DNA of 8,836 nucleotides from NCBI GenBank assembly GCA_905479595.1, contig CAJQND010000383.1:1-8836 (forward strand), in the 5' to 3' direction. Position 1 is the stretch's first letter; each line of letters opens with the position of its first letter. This document shows positions 1 through 6,764 of this stretch, piece after piece. Under the pieces are notes generated by a model. That model saw nothing but the letters and a program-made list of their open reading frames with translations, was not told the origin of the DNA and did not search any database. This stretch comes from an uncultured Hyphomicrobiales bacterium. GTDB taxonomy: Bacteria > Pseudomonadota > Alphaproteobacteria > Rhizobiales > CAJQND01. The position numbers and the translations under genes are program-made.

Positions 1-1
1 A

Positions 2-544
2 GTGCCGGGCGTTGCCGTTGCCGTCGCGTTGTTGCCACCGCTTGCAGCGGCGGGCATTGTCGCAGAACAAGGGTTATACATCGAAATGCAAGGTGCGTTG
101 TTGCTCTTTGTCACCAACTTTGTAACCATCCTGCTTGTCGCCTCAATTGCTTTTCTGCTGCATGGCTTCGCCCCAGCAGTTTTCACCTTGAACCCCAAAC
201 GCATTGCAGGCCGGGGTATTCTTTTAACACTCGTATTTGTCGTTATTGTTTCGATCCCCCTCTTGCGACAGACTAAACGACTTTTCCATGAGATCGAGCT
301 GGAAGGGATGACATACAAGGCTTTAAAGCAATGGTATCCCGGCGTGGCGCAAGAAGTTCTCCGGGTGGACGCCCAAGACGGGACCATAAAAATTTACATG
401 TCCGGCCCAAGCTTTGAACGTGACCACCAAATGCTGGCCAAACATGTATCGAAACTGGCAGAGGAATCAGTACGTCTTGAAATTAAATGGCTGACAACGA
501 CTACAGTAAAAGAATCTCATTTTTACAATGTCCAATCAGAATAA
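2..544 (+). CDS. DUF389 family membrane protein, C-terminal part (5' end outside window)
   Basis: This is the C-terminal 180 residues of a membrane protein; the reading frame is open at the left edge, so the true start is outside the window and the GTG at position 2 is only an internal codon. The visible part opens with a glycine/alanine/proline-rich segment (PGVAVAVALLPPLAAAGI) that is characteristic of the DUF389 (TIGR00341-type) family. Hydrophobic helices lie at about residues 3-20, 30-54 and 71-88 of the fragment. A soluble tail of about 90 residues, with mixed charged and beta-prone sequence, follows and is probably cytoplasmic. The biochemical role of DUF389 proteins is not established. 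The gene ends 6 bp before the stop of the opposite-strand ligase gene, so the two are convergent and unlikely to share regulation. Family assignment is fairly secure; function is unknown. Confidence 0.8.
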   Translation: MPGVAVAVALLPPLAAAGIVAEQGLYIEMQGALLLFVTNFVTILLVASIAFLLHGFAPAVFTLNPKRIAGRGILLTLVFVVIVSIPLLRQTKRLFHEIELEGMTYKALKQWYPGVAQEVLRVDAQDGTIKIYMSGPSFERDHQMLAKHVSKLAEESVRLEIKWLTTTTVKESHFYNVQSE

Positions 545-550
545 AACGCT

Positions 551-2110
551 TCAATCCGTTCTATCCTGCGCGGCCTCAGACATTACCAGATTCAAAAGCT
601 TTATCCGCTGAATTTTTCCTGATGGCCCCTTTGGCAGTTCAGGAAGAAAATGTACTCTGTCTGGCGCCTTGAAATTTCCGAGACGCGACACACACATTTC
701 AATCAACTCCGCTTCAGTTGCCTTCGATCCTTCGCAAACCATAACTGCGGCTTCGACAGTTTCTCCATACCGGTCACATTTTCTGGAAAATGCAGCTGCC
801 TCGACAACGTCAGAATGGCTGTACAGCGCTTCATCAACTTCTCGGGGTGCAATATTTTCACCTCCCTTGATGATCAGCTCTTTAAGCCTGCCGGTGATAA
901 ACACGTAACCATCATCATCCATCCGTCCGAGATCGCCAGTACGCAGCCATCCGTCTGCCGTGAGTGCCTGCACAGTTGCCGTCTCGTTTTTCAAATAACA
1001 ACGCATGATATTCGGCCCACGCACAAGCACTTCGCCTTCTTTACCTCTGCGCACTTCTCGCTGGTTTTCATCTGCGATAATCACCTCATTGCCAAAGGCC
1101 ACGCCAGGGGAACCAATTTTCCGCACGCCCGGTGGCAATGGATTGGACAAAATTTGTGCCGCTGTTTCGGTTAAACCCATGGTCTCCACAATCGGAATGC
1201 CAAAACGCGCTTCAAACGCTTCTTGAACATCAGGAGACAGTGGCGCAGAGGCTGAACGCGCAAAACCGACATTTACGAGTTGTTCCTTCGGCGGTATTTT
1301 CCCTTTGTAGTGCAAGAGATAGGAAATTTGTGTCGGCACCGCAGAAAACCAGGTGATCTGCTGTTTAACTATGGTTTGCCAGAATGATGAAACCGAAAAC
1401 CGATGAGGGACCACAAGGCTACCACCCGAAACGAGCGCTCCCATCACTGTCACACACAAACCATTGATGTGATAAAGCGGCAAAATGCACATGCCCCGGT
1501 CCTGGTTCGCCAATTGATGGGCAAGAGCGGTGTTCCTTCCGCCAGCGATAAGATTTTTGTGGGAAAGCACCACCCCTTTTGGACGTCCTGTCGTGCCCGA
1601 GGTGTACATCAACAATCCGTCTGTTTCAGCGGTGATCGATTTCGGTTGAAGCTGGTCAGGTGCTACCAGAAAACCCTCATCGACCACGATGATACACCGC
1701 ATGACAGCAACTTCTGACTGGACGGATGAAACTAGTTCTTCACCCATGGCGTTTGCCAGAACCAACTTTGCTTCGGAATGCTCCAATACATAAGAAATCG
1801 TATCACGCCCAGCGACGAGATTGATCGACGTTGCCAGGAAGCCACCATACAAAATGCCCAAAACAGTAACCGCTGTTTGCGGGTTGTTGCTCATTGCATA
1901 GGCAACACTTTCGCCAGCCTTCACACCGCATGAAGAAATGTTATGCGCCACCGCAGATGCCTGCGATTTCAACATCTGATAGGTGATTTGTGTATCTGAA
2001 TGAGGGTCGATCAGAAAAACCGCATCAGGCGTGTCTTCGGCCCATTTGTCTATGAGTTCCGGCACCGACATGAATTGATTTTGCTCGCCATCAGATGTAG
2101 CGATCTTCAT
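551..2110 (-). CDS. sauT: AMP-forming acyl-CoA ligase, probable sulfoacetate-CoA ligase (SauT-like)
   Basis: This 519-residue cytoplasmic enzyme of the ANL superfamily should activate a carboxylate as acyl-AMP and then transfer it to CoA. The adenylation motifs are intact: the P-loop YTSGTTGRPKG at residues 169-179, the A5 motif ETMGLTETA at 309-317, TGD at 391-393, the hinge region with Arg408, and the C-terminal PSGK whose Lys499 should catalyse adenylation. The stretch LPLYHINGL at 210-218 resembles the subgroup holding oxalyl-CoA synthetases and SauT. The ATG overlaps the stop of the dehydrogenase gene by 4 bp (ATGA, 2107-2110), indicating translational coupling; it is the last gene of the operon. 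In Cupriavidus necator the SauS/SauT pair turns sulfoacetate into sulfoacetyl-CoA and then sulfoacetaldehyde, and the gene pairing here is the main reason for the specific call. Enzyme class is certain; the substrate is inferred, with oxalate or another small acid as alternatives. Confidence 0.7.
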   Translation of the reverse strand: MKIATSDGEQNQFMSVPELIDKWAEDTPDAVFLIDPHSDTQITYQMLKSQASAVAHNISSCGVKAGESVAYAMSNNPQTAVTVLGILYGGFLATSINLVAGRDTISYVLEHSEAKLVLANAMGEELVSSVQSEVAVMRCIIVVDEGFLVAPDQLQPKSITAETDGLLMYTSGTTGRPKGVVLSHKNLIAGGRNTALAHQLANQDRGMCILPLYHINGLCVTVMGALVSGGSLVVPHRFSVSSFWQTIVKQQITWFSAVPTQISYLLHYKGKIPPKEQLVNVGFARSASAPLSPDVQEAFEARFGIPIVETMGLTETAAQILSNPLPPGVRKIGSPGVAFGNEVIIADENQREVRRGKEGEVLVRGPNIMRCYLKNETATVQALTADGWLRTGDLGRMDDDGYVFITGRLKELIIKGGENIAPREVDEALYSHSDVVEAAAFSRKCDRYGETVEAAVMVCEGSKATEAELIEMCVSRLGNFKAPDRVHFLPELPKGPSGKIQRIKLLNLVMSEAAQDRTD

Positions 2111-3540
2111 CTTCCAGCTTCCTGCCAGTAACCCTCAAATATGTCTTCGACCGAGGGCTCGTCCGGCGAAATTTCACGCACAATTTTAGAGATATTCATC
2201 AAGTGCTTATGGTTGAAATTTTCATCAATTGAATTACCGCCCCAAGAACCACACCCCATGGAAAGAGAAAACGGCATTCCATTGTCAAAGGACCCGCCGG
2301 TTGCAAAACAGTGCGCCTGATTGACAATGACCCGGCATGCTGGAACTTCCATTCCGAGCTGAACCGCCCGCGTATCGTCAGAGGTATGAATTCCGATCGA
2401 ATGGCCCGCACCTTGATGCGCGAGTATGTTGGCTGCAAGTCTTTTGGCATCGTCAAAATCGCGCGCCTTGTAGAGCGTTGTTACCAATGACAGCTTTTCA
2501 CCAGATTCAGGAAATTCTGGTCCAATTCCAGTACCATCGATCAGCAAGAACTTTGCATTTTCACTCTCAGCCACTTCAATTTCAGAAACCGAAATTACCT
2601 GATCAATATCCCGGGCTATAATGTGCCGGTTGAGATGGCCATTTTGAAAAAGAGCGGTTTTCAGTTTTTTTGAATTTTCTGCGTCCAGCATTCGCCCGCC
2701 GGATTTATGAAGCTCGACGATAAAGCGGTCATAGATTGCGTCAACGACAACCAAAGCATTTTCAGACGAACACGATGTGGCGTTGTCAAAACATTTTGAG
2801 GCAGTGATTTTTTGCGCTGCGGCTGCGAGATCAGCGGTTTCATCGATTATCACTGTAACGTTTCCAGCCCCCACACCAATCGCCGGCGTCCCCGATGAAT
2901 AGGCACGGTGCACGTTGTTTTGGCTACCTGTGACCACAAGAAGATCCGCCTTCTCCATGAGGCGTTGCGCTTTCGCTTTGGAAACAGGCTGCGGGATCAT
3001 TTGAACGAGGTCATGGTCCAAGCCTATCTTATCGAATTCAGCATACATATATCCGAGCAGTTTCTTGCAAACCTCAGCCCCTTTTGGTGAGGGGGATAAA
3101 ATGATCGCATTTCCGCATTTTAACGCATTGACCACGTTGTTGGTCGGCGTTGCGAGCGGGTTTGTTGACGGAACCACCGCTCCCACAACTCCAATGGGCC
3201 GCGCGATCTGCGTAATTCCTGTTGAAGGGTCATCCTGGATGATGCCGTGTGTTCTTGAATACTTGATGTCGCGGAGAACGCCCAGTGTCTTTCGGTGGTT
3301 CTTGGTGATCTTGTCGGCGACATTGCCAAGGCCGGTGGTTGCAACGGCCATTTCTGCAAGTTCCGCATTGCGTGACGGCTCCATAAGCGCCCAGGCCGCG
3401 GCCAATGCCGCTTGGTCATAGCGTGTCTGTGTTGCAGTTTTCTCAAATGCTCTTTGGGCAGTTCTCGCCCGCGAAATCATCGCATCAATCGACGCCTCCT
3501 CGGAGGTGATATCTTGAACAATGGATGCTGGAGTGTTCAC
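2107..3540 (-). CDS. sauS: CoA-acylating aldehyde dehydrogenase, probable sulfoacetaldehyde dehydrogenase (SauS-like)
   Basis: This 477-residue protein belongs to the acylating aldehyde dehydrogenases (EutE, the N-terminal domain of AdhE, SauS), which interconvert acyl-CoA plus NAD(P)H with aldehyde plus CoA. Catalytic Cys257 lies in TSCSSEN (255-261), aligning with the active-site cysteine of AdhE. GVGAGN (222-227) and GCGSWGGNS (429-437) are further family hallmarks. The length of about 477 residues and roughly 50 kDa agrees with the 53-kDa subunit reported for C. necator SauS. The start is a GTG at 3538-3540, preceded by GAGGA with 8-nt spacing; the next in-frame ATG (codon 21) would leave a 14-nt gap from its GAGGAGG, so GTG is preferred. 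It overlaps the ligase start by 4 bp. In this operon it would reduce the thioester made by the ligase. The family is certain; sulfoacetaldehyde as product is inferred from context. Confidence 0.72.
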   Translation of the reverse strand: MNTPASIVQDITSEEASIDAMISRARTAQRAFEKTATQTRYDQAALAAAWALMEPSRNAELAEMAVATTGLGNVADKITKNHRKTLGVLRDIKYSRTHGIIQDDPSTGITQIARPIGVVGAVVPSTNPLATPTNNVVNALKCGNAIILSPSPKGAEVCKKLLGYMYAEFDKIGLDHDLVQMIPQPVSKAKAQRLMEKADLLVVTGSQNNVHRAYSSGTPAIGVGAGNVTVIIDETADLAAAAQKITASKCFDNATSCSSENALVVVDAIYDRFIVELHKSGGRMLDAENSKKLKTALFQNGHLNRHIIARDIDQVISVSEIEVAESENAKFLLIDGTGIGPEFPESGEKLSLVTTLYKARDFDDAKRLAANILAHQGAGHSIGIHTSDDTRAVQLGMEVPACRVIVNQAHCFATGGSFDNGMPFSLSMGCGSWGGNSIDENFNHKHLMNISKIVREISPDEPSVEDIFEGYWQEAGR

Positions 3541-3548
3541 TGCGGGGG

Positions 3549-3553
3549 TCCTC
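3549..3553 (-). promoter_or_regulatory. Ribosome binding site deciding the GTG start of the dehydrogenase gene
   Basis: Read on the minus strand this is GAGGA, 8 nt before the GTG at 3538-3540. It supports the GTG start over the internal ATG at codon 21. Confidence 0.6.
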
Positions 3554-3578
3554 GTTTGGGTTTGTCACCAAAGGTGGT

Positions 3579-3613
3579 ATGGGCCCGGACTGGAATATCC
3601 ACTCCAGGCCCAT
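3579..3613 (-). other. Intercistronic stem-loop between tctC and the dehydrogenase gene
   Basis: An inverted repeat lies in the 87-bp gap after tctC. ATGGGCC (3579-3585) pairs with GGCCCAT (3607-3613), and CTGGA (3590-3594) can pair with TCCAG (3603-3607) inside it. A shorter CACC-AAA-GGTG hairpin (3566-3576) follows towards the dehydrogenase gene. No U-tract follows either hairpin, so it does not look like an intrinsic terminator. Its place just after a binding-protein gene suggests, by analogy with other binding-protein operons, a 3' stabiliser or attenuator that keeps tctC mRNA more abundant than the downstream enzyme mRNA. The hairpin is seen in the sequence; the role is inference. Confidence 0.5.
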
Positions 3614-3627
3614 TTCACATTTGGGTT

Positions 3628-4602
3628 CTATTTCAGGTCTTTCAACAATTCCTGGAGAAAGGCTTGGCGGTCTGACCACATTTTTTGAACTTCAGCACGG
3701 TTCATGATCTTGATTGGTGAACCACCAGCGTTCATCTGCTTGGTCACGCGGCCATTGGCAAACATTTCCGGCACTTTGGCGGCCAGCATCTCGATAATTT
3801 CTGGCGGTGTGCCTTTCTTGGCCATAATGCCCCGAAAGTTTACTGAAGAATTATCCACGTCGTACCCTGCCTCTTTCAACGTTGGAACGTTTGGCAGAAA
3901 TTTCTCATTGCGCTCCAAGTCTGCCACCGCGAGAATTTTCACGTTTCCGGCCTCGCGAGCCCGAAAAGCATCAGACAGATTGTTGACGCCGGCAATCACG
4001 TCTCCGGCGATCACAGCCTTCATTGCTGCAGCACCCCCGCCTTTGGTTGGGATATAAGCCAGTTTGGCACCAATCGCTTTTTGGATTTGCAGCGCGGCAA
4101 TGTGGTGGCCAACAAAAAGACCAGCGCCAGACATCGTTACCTTGCCGGGATTGGCTTTCGCGTAATCAAGCAATTCCCCAATTGTATTGTAGGGACTGTC
4201 CTTTGGAACAATCACAACGGCAGGATCAGAGCCCCAGTTCGCGATGGGCTCAAAACTGTCTGCGGAGTATTTCACGCCGCCTTTAATCGATTGTGCGATG
4301 AAATGGGGGACGTTGTAGGCAGATAACGTATAACCATCGGTTTCCGCTTCAGATGCGAACCAGTTCCAGCCAACACGCCCGCCAGCACCTGGTTTGTTGA
4401 TGATAACCATGGGTTGGCCAAGAAGTTTTTCATTTGCGGCCATCATGGTCACGATACGAGCCTGAAAATCGGTTGCTCCGCCAGCGCCATATGACACCAT
4501 AACTGAAATTGGCCGGTCGGGATAATCTGCCGCTTGTGCCGCTCCAATGCCAGGGGTGAATGCAAAAGCCGATAGTGCCATTGCCGCGATCAGTTTCTTC
4601 AT
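3628..4602 (-). CDS. tctC: Tripartite tricarboxylate transporter substrate-binding protein (TctC/Bug family)
   Basis: This periplasmic solute-binding protein should capture a small carboxylate anion and deliver it to the TctAB membrane pair. The start chosen is the ATG at 4602 (324 residues), not the in-frame ATG nine codons upstream at 4629, because a full AGGAGG lies 6 nt before 4602 and the protein then opens with a clean signal peptide. That peptide has MKK, a hydrophobic core to about residue 19, and probable cleavage after AQA at residue 24. The mature protein starts ADYPDRPI, a typical Bug-family opening, followed by the glycine-rich loop YGAGGATD and later by a GGG-containing stretch (TKGGGAAAMKAV) of the ligand cleft. 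It is the third gene, 34 bp after tctB. Bug proteins bind diverse carboxylates. Here the neighbours suggest sulfoacetate or a similar small acid, but the ligand cannot be read from the sequence. Confidence 0.9.
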   Translation of the reverse strand: MKKLIAAMALSAFAFTPGIGAAQAADYPDRPISVMVSYGAGGATDFQARIVTMMAANEKLLGQPMVIINKPGAGGRVGWNWFASEAETDGYTLSAYNVPHFIAQSIKGGVKYSADSFEPIANWGSDPAVVIVPKDSPYNTIGELLDYAKANPGKVTMSGAGLFVGHHIAALQIQKAIGAKLAYIPTKGGGAAAMKAVIAGDVIAGVNNLSDAFRAREAGNVKILAVADLERNEKFLPNVPTLKEAGYDVDNSSVNFRGIMAKKGTPPEIIEMLAAKVPEMFANGRVTKQMNAGGSPIKIMNRAEVQKMWSDRQAFLQELLKDLK

Positions 4603-4608
4603 TTTATT

Positions 4609-4614
4609 CCTCCT
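4609..4614 (-). promoter_or_regulatory. Strong ribosome binding site of tctC
   Basis: The minus strand reads AGGAGG, 6 nt before the ATG at 4602. This is the strongest Shine-Dalgarno sequence I found in the operon. It fixes the start of tctC and fits the high expression expected of a binding protein. Confidence 0.8.
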
Positions 4615-4636
4615 CATATATCTGACCATCTTTGGT

Positions 4637-5098
4637 TCAGAAGAACATGCCTCTCGGCGTTTGAACTTTCAGCAGAATGCTAAATAGTCCGTACATCAGC
4701 ACCATAAACGCGATCGCAACACCTACGCGTTTTGCCCAGGATTTTGGATCGGAATGTGGTGCGGGATCGTAAATTGCGTAAATTGCAACGAATGCAATCG
4801 TCGATGAAACATAGAACCCAAACTGTTTCGCCAGGAAAAAGATAAAGATGATCATGACCGCAACGCCAGGCGCAATAGTCACCAACAAACTGGCGGTGAA
4901 GCCGGTGCCAACTTTTGCAAGGCCGGTTGCGGCACGCACAAAATTCCAAAATGCGAGCGCCAGCATTACGACCGAAATCAACCGGGGAAACAGAAATGAT
5001 TCTGCCGGTTCACGTGTAAAACTGAGCCAGACCACGGTTAGGGCCAGTAGCAAAACCAGCGTACCAGGGATCAAATGCTGGAGGCGTGCAGAGTTCAT
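4637..5098 (-). CDS. tctB: Tripartite tricarboxylate transporter small membrane subunit (TctB family)
   Basis: This 153-residue inner-membrane protein is the small integral subunit of a TTT transporter, the partner of TctA. The ATG at 5098 is chosen because GGAGGT lies 6 nt upstream and the codon overlaps the tctA stop (ATGA, 5095-5098); a longer in-frame reading to 5152 would add 18 polar residues lying wholly inside tctA. The sequence shows four likely helices, at about residues 8-27 (LIPGTLVLLLALTVVWLSF), 35-55, a paired hydrophobic stretch around 65-110, and 122-145 near the C terminus. A short polar loop with DPAPHSDPKSW precedes the last helix. Length and helix layout match the poorly conserved TctB family. 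Identification relies largely on its position between unmistakable tctA and tctC. Its exact role in transport is not well defined in the family. Confidence 0.85.
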   Translation of the reverse strand: MNSARLQHLIPGTLVLLLALTVVWLSFTREPAESFLFPRLISVVMLALAFWNFVRAATGLAKVGTGFTASLLVTIAPGVAVMIIFIFFLAKQFGFYVSSTIAFVAIYAIYDPAPHSDPKSWAKRVGVAIAFMVLMYGLFSILLKVQTPRGMFF

Positions 5099-6609
5099 TT
5101 CGTGACCTCCGGTTTCGGCGCTGTCTTTTTGGCCAACACTATCGAAGCCCAAAAACTGTAGGCAATGGATGCAATGACCAACGCAATCAGGAAGAGGTTC
5201 AACACACCGCCGAAGAAATAGCTCAACGTTCCGTCTCCGGCAGTGGCGATCATGCTTCCTTGAATAAAGTTTGCTTCAGCGATAGGCCCAAGGATGAGGC
5301 CAAGGACGAGAGGTGCTGCGGAGAAACCGAATTTTTCCAGGAAAAACATGCCGAGCCCAAGGCCGAGCATGATGTAAACATCTCCCATCGACTGCTGGAT
5401 CGAATAAGAGCCAAAAAGCGCGAGAACCAAAACTGCAGCTGCCATGATCGGGTTAGGAATCTTCGCAACCTTGGCAGCATAACCGGCGATCCAGATGCCA
5501 AAGATGACCATCAAGATCTGGCCGACAAGCATTGAATTGATGAAGGTCCAGGCAACTTTTGGATGGTTATCAAATAAATCGGAGCCGGGAAAAATTCCAT
5601 GAATCAAAAGCCCACCCAGCAACACCGCAGCGGTTGGACTGCCGGGAATTGATAATGTCAACAAAGGCACGAGAGATGGTCCAACCATGGCGTTATTGGC
5701 TGATTCAGCCGCAACGACCCCTTCTGCATATCCGGAACCGAATTTTTCGCGCTCCGGTGAGAATTTCCGTGCCTGATCATAGGCCAACAACCCCGCAATT
5801 TGGCCGCCAACGCCCGGGATTAGGCCAATTACTGAGCCGCAGACAGTGCCAATAGACAGCGCGCGTTTATAACCCAAAGTTTCGCGGACCGAGGCCCAGA
5901 TAGACTGCTTTTCTACTTCCAATGAGGAAATCGATGACGCTATTCGCCCCTTGGCGAACATCTCAATCACTTGCGGTATGGCGAAAATGCCGATCAAAGC
6001 CGAGATAATATTGATGCCGCCTGTAAGCGCATCTGCGAAAATAAACCGCTGCGCACCTTGAATGTCATCATAGCCAATCATCGATAGCCACAATCCCAGG
6101 CAACCAGACAGCAGACCTTTCACGAATGATTTTGAATCCAGCGATCCGATGACAGTTACACCCAGAATTGCCATCCAAAACAGGTGTGACGGACCAAAGG
6201 CGAGCGCCCATTGTGCGAGAACCGGCGTCAGGAAAATGAGTAAAAGAACACCGATAACACCACCGATCCCTGAGGAGAGAAACGATATATGCAGGGCTTT
6301 CGCACCTTGCCCGTTCTTGGCCATCTCATGGCCATCCAGCGCAGTTGCAATATTCGCCGGAGCCCCGGGAATTTTCAGCAAAATGGCACTGACAGCACCA
6401 CCAGCGACCGTCGAGGTGTAGGCGGCACCAAGCAAGATCAACCCTTGCGTTGCTTCAAGTTGAAAGGTGAATGGAATGAGCAGCGCCACCGCCATTGTTG
6501 GGGATAATCCCGGCGTGGCACCAAGAATGAGCCCACCGATTGTACCTCCCAAAAGCAGCAAAAATGCAACGGGTTCAAATACACCGCCGAGATGGTTGAG
6601 AAACTCCAT
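5095..6609 (-). CDS. tctA: Tripartite tricarboxylate transporter large membrane subunit (TctA family)
   Basis: This 504-residue inner-membrane protein is the large, multi-helix subunit of a TTT secondary transporter, which uses an ion gradient rather than ATP. It has the family's internal duplication. The first half carries GLILGATPGLSPTMA (26-40) and KIPGAPANIATALDG (79-93); the second half carries GLIPGVGGQIAGLLAYD (262-278) and SIPGSPTAAVLLGG (320-333). The acidic/Asn-rich EGVVAAESANNAMVGPS (296-312), highly conserved in TctA proteins, is intact. The length is the usual one of about 500 residues. It is the first gene of the operon; its stop overlaps the tctB start by 4 bp. The ATG at 6609 has only a weak, distant G-rich sequence upstream. 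The order A-B-C differs from the C-B-A order of the classical tctI operon. Family call is firm; the substrate is inferred from neighbours. Confidence 0.93.
   Translation of the reverse strand: MEFLNHLGGVFEPVAFLLLLGGTIGGLILGATPGLSPTMAVALLIPFTFQLEATQGLILLGAAYTSTVAGGAVSAILLKIPGAPANIATALDGHEMAKNGQGAKALHISFLSSGIGGVIGVLLLIFLTPVLAQWALAFGPSHLFWMAILGVTVIGSLDSKSFVKGLLSGCLGLWLSMIGYDDIQGAQRFIFADALTGGINIISALIGIFAIPQVIEMFAKGRIASSISSLEVEKQSIWASVRETLGYKRALSIGTVCGSVIGLIPGVGGQIAGLLAYDQARKFSPEREKFGSGYAEGVVAAESANNAMVGPSLVPLLTLSIPGSPTAAVLLGGLLIHGIFPGSDLFDNHPKVAWTFINSMLVGQILMVIFGIWIAGYAAKVAKIPNPIMAAAVLVLALFGSYSIQQSMGDVYIMLGLGLGMFFLEKFGFSAAPLVLGLILGPIAEANFIQGSMIATAGDGTLSYFFGGVLNLFLIALVIASIAYSFWASIVLAKKTAPKPEVTK
5105..5110 (-). 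promoter_or_regulatory. Ribosome binding site of tctB inside the tctA 3' end
   Basis: The minus strand reads GGAGGT, 6 nt before the ATG at 5098, within the last codons of tctA. It sets the tctB start and supports coupled translation. Confidence 0.7.
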
Positions 6610-6711
6610 ATGTGAACCAATCCCCCGAACTGCTCTGAAACTGGCATGGTTGGTGCTGTTTTCAGCATTCTTATGAAATTTCCCAAGCCAGAAGCTTCAG
6701 ACTATCCAATG

Positions 6712-6741
6712 AAAATATGAATGCAAACGTTTTCATTTCAA
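6712..6741 (-). promoter_or_regulatory. Candidate promoter of the tctABC-sauST operon
   Basis: On the minus strand TTGAAA (6736-6741) and TATTTT (6712-6717) are spaced by 18 bp and resemble sigma70-type -35 and -10 boxes. The LacI-type palindrome fills most of the spacer, so a bound repressor would block RNA polymerase directly. Transcription would start near 6705, leaving a leader of about 95 nt before the tctA ATG. A small stem-loop (TGCTG-N4-CAGCA, 6654-6667) lies in that leader. The boxes are imperfect, so this is a prediction. Confidence 0.45.
6721..6736. promoter_or_regulatory. LacI-family operator palindrome
   Basis: ATGCAAAC/GTTTTCAT is a 16-bp dyad with a central CpG and one mismatched pair; the A/T pair just outside (6720/6737) extends it to 18 bp. 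It has the even-length, CG-centred form typical of LacI/PurR/GntR-type operators. It is placed between the divergent tctA operon and the LacI-type gene, 28 bp upstream of that gene's ATG. Binding there could repress the operon and autoregulate the regulator. Confidence 0.75.
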
Positions 6742-6764
6742 TTCTTTTCCGGTAAATTGAAGAG

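Noticed and set aside
650..1174. Open frame of 174 codons on the plus strand inside the ligase gene
   Set aside because: It lies wholly antisense to a gene with all adenylation motifs intact, and its residues show no recognisable family pattern.
3065..3421. Open frame of 118 codons on the plus strand opposite the dehydrogenase gene
   Set aside because: It mirrors the conserved coding region of the dehydrogenase; nothing suggests a separate protein.
4603..4629. Upstream in-frame ATG for tctC, adding nine residues
   Set aside because: The added residues include several arginines before the signal peptide and the AGGAGG would lie inside the gene; the ATG at 4602 is better placed.
5086..5535. 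Open frame of 149 codons on the plus strand opposite tctA
   Set aside because: Antisense shadow of a conserved transporter gene; the composition is His/Arg/Asp-rich and low in hydrophobic pattern, with no ribosome binding site of note.
3628..6609. Citrate (tricarboxylate) transport as the function of TctABC
   Set aside because: The family name reflects the first described member only; TctC homologues bind many acids and the operon partners point to a small carboxylate that needs CoA activation.
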